A stretch of DNA of 12,271 nucleotides. It comes from an uncultured Leucobacter sp. (lineage in GTDB: Bacteria; Actinomycetota; Actinomycetes; Actinomycetales; Microbacteriaceae). The translations under genes were made by a program, and so were the position numbers. Below the pieces are notes generated by a model. That model was not told the origin of the DNA. It saw only the letters and a list, made by a program, of their open reading frames with translations, and did no database searches. Shown here one piece after another: positions 1 through 6,699 of this stretch. The DNA is taken from assembly GCA_937967375.1 (NCBI GenBank), contig CALCJF010000074.1:1-12271 (forward strand), in the 5' to 3' direction. Each line of letters opens with the position of its first letter. The first letter of the stretch is position 1.

Positions 1-551
1 ATGACAACCGGTTGCACGCGCATCCGACCGCTTCACTGCGGGAGGTGCGTGGCTTCAGTGAGGCTGGGCTCTTCTGGCATCCGGTCTCGCACTTCGGCAA
101 CTCTACGAGTTCGATCGAAGAGGCGAGCGAGGTCGTCGGCATTGTGCGTCGGGCTCTCGGCGGCAGCCTGTATGAGCCGGGTGAGCGCCCACGGCCTATG
201 GGGCAGCAAGACGTCATTGTGGTCGCGGCCTACAACGCGCAGGTCGAGTGCCTGAGCGAAGCTCTCGCCGAGGCCGGCCTCGAAGAGGTGCGCGTGGGCA
301 CGGTCGACAAGTTTCAGGGGCAGGAGGCCGCGGTCGCGATAGTCAGCCTCGCCGCCTCGAGCGGGGACGACGTACCAAGAGGGCTCGACTTTTTGCTCAT
401 GCGGAACCGGCTCAACGTGGCGATCAGCCGAGCCCAGTGGTCGGCCCACCTCGTTTCGTCGGACAGGCTGGGCGACAGCCTGCCCCACACTGCAGAGGGG
501 GTCGCCGCTCTGAGCGGGTACCTGCGGCTCACGGAGCGCGGGCGTCGGTGA
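1..551 (+). CDS. Superfamily 1 DNA helicase / RecB-like nuclease, C-terminal part (5' truncated)
   Basis: This is the end of a larger gene that enters from the left edge; the reading frame is open from base 3 and stops with TGA at 549-551, so no start codon is present. About 182 residues remain. They form the second RecA-like half of a UvrD/Dna2-type superfamily 1 helicase: VIVVAAYNAQV, then VGTVDKFQGQE (motif V region), then RNRLNVAISRAQW (motif VI with its arginines). The spacing and wording of these motifs resemble the large actinobacterial proteins annotated as TM0106-family RecB-like nuclease fused to an AAA_12 helicase. The nuclease part would lie upstream and is not visible, so that fusion is inferred. 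The expected role is ATP-driven unwinding in DNA repair or processing. It is convergent with the repressor gene, only 19 bases away, and has no evident link to rhamnose use. Confidence 0.85.
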   Translation, partial: DNRLHAHPTASLREVRGFSEAGLFWHPVSHFGNSTSSIEEASEVVGIVRRALGGSLYEPGERPRPMGQQDVIVVAAYNAQVECLSEALAEAGLEEVRVGTVDKFQGQEAAVAIVSLAASSGDDVPRGLDFLLMRNRLNVAISRAQWSAHLVSSDRLGDSLPHTAEGVAALSGYLRLTERGRR

Positions 552-565
552 CTGAGTCGCCCGCG
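537..565. terminator. Candidate bidirectional hairpin between convergent genes
   Basis: A perfect 8-bp inverted repeat (CGCGGGCG at 537-544, CGCCCGCG at 558-565) surrounds a 13-base loop containing the helicase stop codon. It lies where the helicase (+) and repressor (-) transcripts meet, a typical place for a shared terminator. Neither side has a T-run, so it would be an atypical intrinsic terminator, and GC-rich DNA makes chance repeats more likely. Confidence 0.35.
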
Positions 566-570
566 TGCGG

Positions 571-1578
571 CTACTCGTAGCCCAGCGTTGACGCCCTCGA
601 GACGAGGGTCGGTTGGAAAACCACCTGTTCGGGGCCCCGGTCACCGTCAGCCTCGTGCATGAGCAGCTTCACCGCGGTCGCGCCAATCTCGGTGGCCGGC
701 TGACGCACTGAACTGAGCGGAACCACCGCGGCGCCTGCAAAGTCGATGTCGTCGTATCCGACCAGCGCGATGTCTTCAGGAACGCGCAGCGAACCGGTCA
801 TGACGAGCGCCTGGATCACCCCGAGCGCGAGCAGATCATTCGCCGCAAACAGTGCATCTGGGCGGGTGGCCGCTGGCATGGCGACGATCTCTTCGCCGAT
901 GCGGCGCCCTTCGAGCACGGTGAGCGCTTGCGGTTGAAACACCGTGAGCGCCACGCCCCGATACTTCGAGACCACAGCCTGCGCGCCTTCAAGGCGCTGA
1001 GCCACCTGTTCGATCGCGAGTGGTCCACCGATGAATCCGATGCGGCTGCGCCCAATATCAACGAGGTGCTGCGCCGCGATCCTGCCGCCCTCGACATCAT
1101 CGACCGAGACAGAAGAAAACGAGTGATCCGAGCTGCCGCGGTCGACGAGCACGACCGGAGTTCCCGCCTCGCGCAGGCGCCACAGCCGCGAGAGATCCGT
1201 GTGCACCGGCGAGATGAGCAGCCCCGCCACGCGCTGCTCCTCGAACAGGTCGAGCAACGCGACCTCGCGCGACGAATCCTCGTCGCTGCCGCCGAGCAGC
1301 ACGGTGTATCCGTCGGAGAGCGCCTGCGCCTGCGCTCCGTGAGCGACATCTGTGAAGAACGGGTTGCGAGTGTCGAGCACGACCATGCCGATGGATCGAC
1401 TTCGGCCAACTCGAAGCTGCCGGGCCGCATCGTTGCGAACGAAACCGAGACGCTCGATAGCGGCGAGTACTCGCTCGACTGTCGCGGGGGAGACCTTCTC
1501 AGGGCGGTTGAGCACATTCGACACTGTGCCGACGGACACGCCGGCCTCGCGCGCGACGTCGCGGATGCTTGATGCCAC
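571..1578 (-). CDS. LacI/GalR-family transcriptional repressor, probable regulator of the rhamnose operon
   Basis: A 335-residue protein, normal length for the LacI family. Residues 4-24 carry the N-terminal helix-turn-helix (IRDVAREAGVSVGTVSNVLNR) and residues about 45-60 the hinge (GFVRNDAARQLRVGRS), with a leucine placed to enter the operator minor groove. Residues from about 62 form the periplasmic-binding-protein-like effector domain (SIGMVVLDTRNPFF; later DALFAANDLLALG and DIALVGYDDIDFA). The start is GTG at 1576-1578, preceded seven bases upstream by an ideal Shine-Dalgarno site; the helix-turn-helix begins within a few residues, so this start is firm. It is transcribed away from the rhamnose operon. 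LacI-type operators lie in the shared control region, one over its own promoter, which suggests repression of both itself and the operon, relieved by rhamnose or a catabolic intermediate. The ligand is inferred from context only. Such proteins are sometimes called RhaR, but are unrelated to the AraC-type RhaR of E. coli. Confidence 0.95.
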   Translation of the reverse strand: MASSIRDVAREAGVSVGTVSNVLNRPEKVSPATVERVLAAIERLGFVRNDAARQLRVGRSRSIGMVVLDTRNPFFTDVAHGAQAQALSDGYTVLLGGSDEDSSREVALLDLFEEQRVAGLLISPVHTDLSRLWRLREAGTPVVLVDRGSSDHSFSSVSVDDVEGGRIAAQHLVDIGRSRIGFIGGPLAIEQVAQRLEGAQAVVSKYRGVALTVFQPQALTVLEGRRIGEEIVAMPAATRPDALFAANDLLALGVIQALVMTGSLRVPEDIALVGYDDIDFAGAAVVPLSSVRQPATEIGATAVKLLMHEADGDRGPEQVVFQPTLVSRASTLGYE

Positions 1579-1582
1579 CTGG

Positions 1583-1591
1583 TCACCTCCT
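1583..1591 (-). promoter_or_regulatory. Ribosome binding site of the repressor gene
   Basis: Read on the minus strand this is AGGAGGTGA, a full match to the anti-Shine-Dalgarno tail of 16S rRNA. Its AGGAGG core lies seven bases before the GTG at 1576-1578, which fixes that start although it is not ATG. Such a strong site is notable for a repressor that is normally needed in small amounts. Confidence 0.85.
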
Positions 1592-1662
1592 CGATCGCGG
1601 AACGTTCCTCGCGCCGTCGAATGGGTGTCGAAGTGGCGGCTGAAACGAGCTATGTCGTCGAA

Positions 1663-1692
1663 ATTCTATATCTGATCATTGAAACGCTTCAA
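1663..1692 (-). promoter_or_regulatory. Candidate promoter of the repressor gene
   Basis: On the minus strand, TTGAAG (1692-1687) could be the -35 box (four of six consensus bases) and TAGAAT (1668-1663) the -10 box (five of six), with an 18-base spacer. Transcription would begin near 1655, leaving a leader of about 77 bases before the GTG start. The -35 box lies inside operator O1, which fits autorepression. This is read by eye from consensus and has not been tested. Confidence 0.45.
1679..1692. promoter_or_regulatory. LacI-family operator O1
   Basis: TTGAAACGCTTCAA is a near-perfect palindrome around a central CG, the usual form of LacI/GalR-family operators; only the pair flanking the TTGAA/TTCAA arms' inner edge is asymmetric. 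One more complementary A/T pair extends the dyad to 1678-1693. It covers the candidate -35 box of the repressor gene and lies about 75 bases upstream of the expected operon transcription start. Confidence 0.7.
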
Positions 1693-1722
1693 TAACGAAT
1701 AATTCATAAGCTGCCGAAGGAG

Positions 1723-1752
1723 TTGACAGGAAAACTAAAAGCATTCTATTCT
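1723..1752 (+). promoter_or_regulatory. Candidate promoter of the rhamnose operon
   Basis: TTGACA at 1723-1728 is a perfect -35 hexamer. TATTCT at 1747-1752 matches four of six bases of the -10 consensus with an 18-base spacer. The start of transcription would be near 1759, giving a leader of about 83 bases before the ATPase gene. The region is clearly richer in A/T than the genes around it. Operator O2 begins about ten bases downstream of the predicted start, where a bound repressor would block transcription. Confidence 0.55.
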
Positions 1753-1768
1753 GGCGACACCGACCATT

Positions 1769-1782
1769 TTGAATCGTTTCAT
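1769..1782. promoter_or_regulatory. LacI-family operator O2
   Basis: TTGAATCGTTTCAT has the same TTGAA-n-CG-n-TTCA design as O1 and a central CG. The reverse complement, ATGAAACGATTCAA, shares the TGAAACG half with O1. It sits just downstream of the predicted operon transcription start, a classic repressing position. The dyad centres of O1 and O2 are 90 bp apart. Confidence 0.65.
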
Positions 1783-1841
1783 TTTTGACAGTGTCGATTA
1801 TGTGCGTTTCATGTATTGCTCAACGAAGAGGACAACCGACT

Positions 1842-3383
1842 ATGGAGTCACCGACATCGCGGGCCGATGGCGATCCCTTTCTGGCGCTTCGCGGCGCGGT
1901 CAAGACCTTCGGGCCGGTCGTCGCTCTCGCCGACGGAACGATCGAGTTGCACGCGGGCGAGATTCACGCGCTGGTGGGTGAGAACGGAGCCGGCAAATCA
2001 ACCCTCGTGAAGATTCTGGCTGGCCTTTACCACCCAGATGCGGGCGAGTTCGTCATCTCGGGCGAGAAGCAGTCGTTCCGCTCGGTGGCCGACAGCAAGG
2101 CCGCCGGCATCTCGGTCATCTACCAGGAGCCGACGCTCTTTCCTGATCTCACGGTCGCCGAGAATATCTTCATTGGCAGGCAGCCGAAGGGCAAGCTCGG
2201 CCTGATCAGCCGCTCCGCGATGCGCGAGAGCGCAGCTGAGCTCTTCGCCCAGCTCGGCGTACCGATCAATCCCGACCGTCTCGCTGAGGGCCTCTCGATC
2301 GCCGACCAGCAGATCATTGAAATTGCGAAGGCGATCTCAATGGATGCCCGCGTGCTCATTATGGACGAGCCCACGGCTGCGTTGAGTGGCGTCGAGGTTG
2401 AGCGGCTGTTCACCGTCGCCCGTGCGCTGCGCGATCGGGGCGCGGCGATCATGTTCATCTCGCACCGCTTTGAGGAGGTGTTTGCGCTTACGGATCGCAT
2501 CACGGTCATGCGCGATGGTCGCTACATTTCGACCGTGCGCACCGCCGACGCGACCGTCGAGGGGATCGTGAAGCTCATGGTGGGCCGAGACGTTGATCAG
2601 CTTTTCCCGAAGGGAGATGCTGAGGTCGGCGAAACGGTGTTGCGGGTTGAGAACCTCTCGAGCGCGGGCGTGTTCTCGAACGTCAGCTTTGAAGTTCGCG
2701 CGGGCGAGATCGTCGGCCTTTCCGGGCTCGTGGGCGCGGGTCGATCTGAAGTGGCGAGGGCGATCTTCGGCGTCGACAACTACGATTCGGGCTCGGTCAC
2801 GGTCAACGGGAATACCCTGGCGAAGCGCAGCGTGCAGCGTGCGATCGACGCGGGCCTTGGCTTCGTGCCAGAGGATCGCCGCAAGCAGGGGCTCGTAATG
2901 GAACTCTCGGTTGCGAAGAATGCCACCCTCGCGCTGCGCAAGAAACTTGCGCGATTCGGTCTGATCAGCGGTGCCCGCGAGCAGCAGCTTGCGAGAGATT
3001 GGTCCGATCGCCTGCAGGTGAAGACCGGATCGATGGAGTACCCGGTCTCGACGCTCTCCGGCGGCAACCAGCAGAAGGTGGTGCTCGCGAAGTGGCTCTC
3101 GACCGAACCTCAGTTGCTCATAGTTGATGAGCCGACCCGCGGCATCGACGTGGGAACGAAATCCGAGGTGCACCGCCTGATCTCAGATCTTGCCGCGCAG
3201 GGTATTGCGATCCTCATGATCTCAAGCGAATTGCCCGAGGTACTCGGCATGGCCGACCGGGTGGTCGTGATGTGCGAGGGCAGGGTGACCGCAACGCTGG
3301 ACCGGGCTGACGCGACCCCCGAGAGCGTCATGCACGCCGCCACGCACGCAGCCGTCAGCGCTACACAAGGAGCCGCAGCATGA
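1842..3383 (+). CDS. rhaT: Rhamnose ABC importer, double ATP-binding protein
   Basis: A 513-residue double ABC ATPase of the RbsA/XylG type that powers sugar import. The first domain has Walker A GENGAGKST (46-54), Q-loop glutamine 95 (YQEPT), Walker B LIMDEPT (172-178) and switch histidine 208; its signature, starting LSIADQQ near 151, is degenerate. The second domain has a degenerate Walker A (GLVGAGRSE, about 295-303), the full signature LSGGNQQK (405-412), Walker B VDEPTRG with D429 and E430, and serine in place of the switch histidine, all usual for this family. I chose ATG 1842 because AGAGGA lies nine bases upstream; the frame is open further up, but that extension would start in the operator/promoter region and shows no family similarity. 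It overlaps the next gene by ATGA. The rhamnose assignment rests on its neighbours; the name follows the Rhizobium RhaSTPQ system and is not the E. coli RhaT symporter. Confidence 0.93.
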   Translation: MESPTSRADGDPFLALRGAVKTFGPVVALADGTIELHAGEIHALVGENGAGKSTLVKILAGLYHPDAGEFVISGEKQSFRSVADSKAAGISVIYQEPTLFPDLTVAENIFIGRQPKGKLGLISRSAMRESAAELFAQLGVPINPDRLAEGLSIADQQIIEIAKAISMDARVLIMDEPTAALSGVEVERLFTVARALRDRGAAIMFISHRFEEVFALTDRITVMRDGRYISTVRTADATVEGIVKLMVGRDVDQLFPKGDAEVGETVLRVENLSSAGVFSNVSFEVRAGEIVGLSGLVGAGRSEVARAIFGVDNYDSGSVTVNGNTLAKRSVQRAIDAGLGFVPEDRRKQGLVMELSVAKNATLALRKKLARFGLISGAREQQLARDWSDRLQVKTGSMEYPVSTLSGGNQQKVVLAKWLSTEPQLLIVDEPTRGIDVGTKSEVHRLISDLAAQGIAILMISSELPEVLGMADRVVVMCEGRVTATLDRADATPESVMHAATHAAVSATQGAAA

Positions 3384-4417
3384 GCACGACCGTAGAGAAC
3401 CGGACCGCCCCGCCTGCGCGCCGCTCCCGTATCGGCTCGGTGCTGCGTGCCAGGGAGCTGCCTGTCACCATCGCACTGATCGCGCTCGTCGGCCTTACCT
3501 ACATGGCGAACCCGCTCTTTCTATCGCCGCAGGGTACAAAAGATCTCCTGCTGAACGCGACGATCATGATCATCCTGGCCGCTGGCCAGACACTCGTGAT
3601 CATCACGAGAAACATCGACCTCTCGGTGGGTTCAATCCTTGGGCTCGTCGCCTTCGGCACGGGCACGCTCTTCGCGAAGGTCGAGGGTATGCCGATCTTT
3701 GCGGTGTTCATCATCGGAATCCTCTTCGGGGCACTGCTCGGGGTGTTCAACGGGCTGCTGGTCACAGTCGCGAAGGTGCCGGCCCTCGTGATCACCCTCG
3801 GCACGCTCTATGTGTACCGTGGCATCAACAACTGGTGGGCGGGCGGCACTCAGTACTTCGCCGACGACCGCCCTGACGCGTTTGGTGCCCTCGCTGTCGA
3901 CACGCTCTTCGGGTTTCCGATCATCACCCTGATCGCCATCGTCGTTGTCGTGGTGCTCGCCGTCTATCTTGCCGGGGCTCGTTCGGGGCGTGACCTTTAC
4001 GCCATCGGCTCTGACCCCGATGCGGCGAAGCTGTTTGGCATCAAGATCGGGCGCCGAGTTTTCATGGCCTTCCTGCTGAACGGCATGCTTGCGGGCCTCG
4101 CCGGTGTGCTCTACGCGGCGCGCTTCAACTCGGTGGGTGCCACCACCGGCACTGGTATGGAGCTGAATGTCGTTGCCGCGGCCGTTGTCGGTGGCGTCGC
4201 CATCTTCGGCGGCAGTGGATCCGTGATCGGTGCGGGCCTCGGCGCGCTGCTCCTGACCACGATCACAGGGGCTCTCACTGCGCTGCGCGTCGATAAGTTC
4301 TGGCAGCAGGCAATTGTCGGCGTGCTCATCTTGGTTGCGATCCTCATCGATCGAATTACCGCGCTACGCACTGCGAAACGGTTGAAAACGAGCGCTGCGA
4401 CGGAGGAGAAGAAATGA
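3380..4417 (+). CDS. rhaP: Rhamnose ABC importer, inner-membrane permease 1
   Basis: A 345-residue permease of the RbsC/AraH family (BPD_transp_2), one half of the transmembrane channel. A basic cytoplasmic N-terminus (about 1-26) leads to hydrophobic segments near 28-45, 56-76, 83-98, 104-130, 134-146, 177-198, 226-246, 262-295 and 309-325; the exact number of helices cannot be settled by eye. The stretch GRDLYAIGSDPDAAKLFGI (203-221) is the cytoplasmic loop expected to touch the ATPase, and VVGGVAIFGGSGSVIGAGLG (269-288) is a glycine-rich family signature. NIDLSVGS (78-85) is also typical. The ATG overlaps the stop of rhaT as ATGA and has AAGGAG seven bases upstream, so translation is probably coupled. 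It pairs with the second, distinct permease that follows. Confidence 0.93.
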   Translation: MSTTVENRTAPPARRSRIGSVLRARELPVTIALIALVGLTYMANPLFLSPQGTKDLLLNATIMIILAAGQTLVIITRNIDLSVGSILGLVAFGTGTLFAKVEGMPIFAVFIIGILFGALLGVFNGLLVTVAKVPALVITLGTLYVYRGINNWWAGGTQYFADDRPDAFGALAVDTLFGFPIITLIAIVVVVVLAVYLAGARSGRDLYAIGSDPDAAKLFGIKIGRRVFMAFLLNGMLAGLAGVLYAARFNSVGATTGTGMELNVVAAAVVGGVAIFGGSGSVIGAGLGALLLTTITGALTALRVDKFWQQAIVGVLILVAILIDRITALRTAKRLKTSAATEEKK

Positions 4418-5481
4418 CGAACACAGAAACCTCCGCATCGCTCACGATCGCGAGCAGTTCGAAGACTCTCGCCGGAGAGCCCAAGGGACGCACCGGCATG
4501 GCCCGGTTGCTGCTCAGCCGCGACGCCACAATGATCTATCTGCTGCTCGGCACGGTGATCCTTTTCTCTGCCTTCGTGCCGCGCTTTGCGTCGCCGGTGA
4601 CCGTCGGCTTTCTTCTGCTCGACGTGATTCCGGTGCTGCTCATCGCGATGCCGATGACGCTCATCGTGATCACCGGCGAGATCGACCTGTCTGTGGCCTC
4701 GATCGCCGGCCTTACCAGCGCCTCGCTCGGCGTGATGTGGGGCGCAGGCTTCGACATGCCCGTGGCGATCGGTCTCTCGATCATCATCGGCCTCGTCGCC
4801 GGCGCCTTCAACGGTGTGCTGATTAGCTTTGTCGGGCTGCCGTCGCTCGCGGTGACCATCGGCACCCTCGCGCTCTTTCGCGGCCTCGCGCTCGTGGTGA
4901 TCGGCGATAACGCGGTTGCAAACTTTCCGCCCGAGTACAACGCATTCTTCACCTCGAAGCTCGGGGCCACAGGCATTCCGACTGTGATGATCGGGGTGGT
5001 GCTCATCATCGCAATCTTCGGCGTGCTGCTGCACTTCACCCCGTTTGGGCGGGGGCTCTACGCGATGGGGTATTCAAAGGAGGCCGCGAACTTTGTCGGC
5101 ATCGACGTGCTGAAGTCGAAGTTCTGGCTGTTCGTGGCGAGTGGTGGCGTGTCTGCGCTGGCGGGCGTCTACTGGACGCTGCGCTACTCGAGCGCGCGGT
5201 CTGACAATGCTTCGGGCCTCGAGCTGACGGTTGTTGCCGCAGTGCTGCTCGGTGGTGTGTCGATCTTCGGCGGAAAAGGGTCGATCCCTGGCGTGTTCGC
5301 CGGCGTGATGCTGATCGGCACCATCAACTATGCGCTGCGTCTCGGCCGGGTCTCTGACGTCGTGCTCATCATCGTGACGGGCGCCCTGCTCATCGCCTCT
5401 GTGGTCGCTCCGAGTATCGGTGCCGCAATCAAGCGGATTGCCCACGACAGACGAATACGAAAAGAACTTCCCGGATCTTAA
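4414..5481 (+). CDS. rhaQ: Rhamnose ABC importer, inner-membrane permease 2
   Basis: A 355-residue permease of the same RbsC/AraH family, clearly diverged from rhaP, so the channel is expected to be a heterodimer, as in the RhaSTPQ system. After a soluble N-terminus of about 38 residues come hydrophobic segments near 40-54, 64-86, 93-110, 115-138, 144-163, 189-206, 237-254, 271-284, 291-303 and 315-334. Family landmarks are TGEIDLSVAS (87-96), GRGLYAMGYSKEAANFVGI (212-230, the ATPase-contact loop) and LLGGVSIFGGKGSIPG (278-293). The ATG overlaps the rhaP stop as ATGA, with GGAGGAGAA ending three bases upstream of it. A basic tail (IKRIAHDRRIRK) ends the protein in the cytoplasm. Confidence 0.92.
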   Translation: MTNTETSASLTIASSSKTLAGEPKGRTGMARLLLSRDATMIYLLLGTVILFSAFVPRFASPVTVGFLLLDVIPVLLIAMPMTLIVITGEIDLSVASIAGLTSASLGVMWGAGFDMPVAIGLSIIIGLVAGAFNGVLISFVGLPSLAVTIGTLALFRGLALVVIGDNAVANFPPEYNAFFTSKLGATGIPTVMIGVVLIIAIFGVLLHFTPFGRGLYAMGYSKEAANFVGIDVLKSKFWLFVASGGVSALAGVYWTLRYSSARSDNASGLELTVVAAVLLGGVSIFGGKGSIPGVFAGVMLIGTINYALRLGRVSDVVLIIVTGALLIASVVAPSIGAAIKRIAHDRRIRKELPGS

Positions 5482-5533
5482 GACCGAGGAACCCACGGCG
5501 GCTGAAACTGACGCCACTTTGAAAGGAACCAGA

Positions 5534-6589
5534 ATGAAACTCTCAATGAAGCGGAGTCGACGCGGACTCGTCGTTGCCGGGTCACTGCTGACCGCCGCCG
5601 CGCTCGCTCTCACCGGATGCGCCTCTGGCGGATCCGGGGGATCTGATGGCGGCACTTCGGCCGAGGGCGATCTCAGCATCACCTTCATTCCGAAGCAGCT
5701 GAACAACCCCTACACCGATGTCGTGCTCGGTGGCGGCGAAGACGGTGCGAAGGCTGCGGGCTTCGGTGCCAGCCAGGTGGTCGGCCCGCTCGATGCCAGC
5801 GCATCGAGCCAGGTCTCGTTCATCAACGCTGAGACGCAGGCCGGTACCAACGTCATCGTGATCGCGGCGAACGACCCCGACGCCGTCTGCCCCGCGCTCA
5901 AGGAGGCCCGTTCGGGCGGCGCGAAGATTGTCGCGTTCGACTCCGATACCAACCCCGACTGCCGCGACGTATTCGTCAGCCAGGTGGTGGCGAAGGATGT
6001 TGCGCTGATCCAGCTTGAGCTCATCTCTCAGCAGATCGGCGGCGAGGGCGAGATCGCAATTCTCTCGGCTACCGCGAACGCCACCAACCAGAACGAGTGG
6101 ATCAAGTACATGGAAGAAGAGCTCGCCTCGAATCCTGACTACTCGAAGATCAAACTCGTGACAAAGGTCTACGGCGATGACGACGACACCAAGTCGTTCC
6201 AAGAGGCACAGGGCTTGATGCAGGCCTACCCGAACCTCAAGGGCATCATCTCGCCCACGACGGTCGGCATCGCGGCAACGGCACGCTACCTCTCGACCTC
6301 GGAATACAAGGGCAAGGTCGCGCTGACCGGGCTCGGCCTGCCGAACGAAATGCGTCCGTTCGTGAAAGACGGCACTGTCACCGAGTTCGCTCTGTGGGAT
6401 CCGGCCCAGCTCGGCTACGTCGCAGCGTTCGCGGGCAAGGCGCTCGCAGACGGCTCCATCACCGGCAAGCCGGGCGACAAGTTTGAGGCAGGCGACCTCG
6501 GTGAGCGCGAGGTGAGCGATGGTGGCCTCATCATCGTTGGCCCGCCGACGGTGTTCAATGCCGACAACATCGACGACTACGACTTCTAA
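5534..6589 (+). CDS. rhaS: Rhamnose ABC importer, substrate-binding lipoprotein
   Basis: A 351-residue secreted lipoprotein that captures the sugar outside the membrane. Residues 1-28 are a lipoprotein signal peptide (basic MKLSMKRSRR, hydrophobic core, lipobox LTGC) with the lipid-modified cysteine at 29, followed by a Gly/Ser linker to about 45. The mature part is a type I periplasmic-binding-protein fold (Peripla_BP_4): ITFIPKQLNNPYTDVVLGG (49-67), VIVIAANDPDAV (107-118), IVAFDSDTNPD (132-142). The stretch GLGLPNEMRPFVKDG (266-280), then ALWDPAQLGY, is characteristic of rhamnose-binding RhaS proteins. Cys119 and Cys143 could form a disulfide. ATG 5534 is chosen because AAAGGA lies six bases upstream and the signal peptide starts there. 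A 52-base gap separates it from rhaQ. The hairpins that follow suggest its message is bounded or stabilised separately. Confidence 0.93.
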   Translation: MKLSMKRSRRGLVVAGSLLTAAALALTGCASGGSGGSDGGTSAEGDLSITFIPKQLNNPYTDVVLGGGEDGAKAAGFGASQVVGPLDASASSQVSFINAETQAGTNVIVIAANDPDAVCPALKEARSGGAKIVAFDSDTNPDCRDVFVSQVVAKDVALIQLELISQQIGGEGEIAILSATANATNQNEWIKYMEEELASNPDYSKIKLVTKVYGDDDDTKSFQEAQGLMQAYPNLKGIISPTTVGIAATARYLSTSEYKGKVALTGLGLPNEMRPFVKDGTVTEFALWDPAQLGYVAAFAGKALADGSITGKPGDKFEAGDLGEREVSDGGLIIVGPPTVFNADNIDDYDF

Positions 6590-6598
6590 GCCGTAGCG

Positions 6599-6626
6599 GC
6601 GGGGCCGCCCTCGGCGGCGGCCCCGC
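6599..6626 (+). terminator. Strong GC hairpin after rhaS, possible partial terminator or mRNA stabiliser
   Basis: GCGGGGCCGCC (6599-6609) and GGCGGCCCCGC (6616-6626) form a perfect 11-bp GC stem with a six-base loop, starting ten bases after the rhaS stop. No T-run follows, so full termination is doubtful. In transporter operons such structures after the binding-protein gene often protect the upstream message or reduce read-through; that role here is inference. Confidence 0.45.
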
Positions 6627-6640
6627 ACCCCAACACCGCG

Positions 6641-6658
6641 GGGCTGCTTCTGCGGCCC
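6641..6658 (+). other. Second small hairpin upstream of the isomerase-like gene
   Basis: GGGCTGC (6641-6647) pairs with GCGGCCC (6652-6658) across a TTCT loop, with six Watson-Crick pairs and one T-G pair. It is 14 bases after the larger hairpin and 41 bases before the next start codon. It may act with the first as an attenuating or processing element. Confidence 0.3.
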
Positions 6659-6699
6659 GTACCCCCCAGAGAAACCTATGCAGAGAAGGTGCACCTGAC

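Noticed and set aside
1785..1813. A second operon promoter with TTGACA at 1785-1790
   Set aside because: The -35 match is perfect, but at 17-18 bases spacing the -10 candidates (TTCATG, TCATGT) are poor, so I kept the upstream promoter only.
1785..1841. A longer N-terminus for the ATPase starting at a GTG at 1785
   Set aside because: It would begin beside operator O2 and adds Cys-containing residues with no family similarity, while ATG 1842 has a ribosome site at suitable distance.
1842..6589. Transporter as a ribose, xylose or autoinducer-2 (Lsr-type) importer
   Set aside because: All belong to the same broad family, but the operon also holds rhaM, rhaI, rhaEW and rhaB, and the binding protein has RhaS-like signature stretches.
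6678..6698. Six-codon open frame (ATG 6678 to TGA 6696-6698) as a leader peptide before the isomerase-like gene
   Set aside because: It has no ribosome site of its own and no run of regulatory codons; this is expected by chance.
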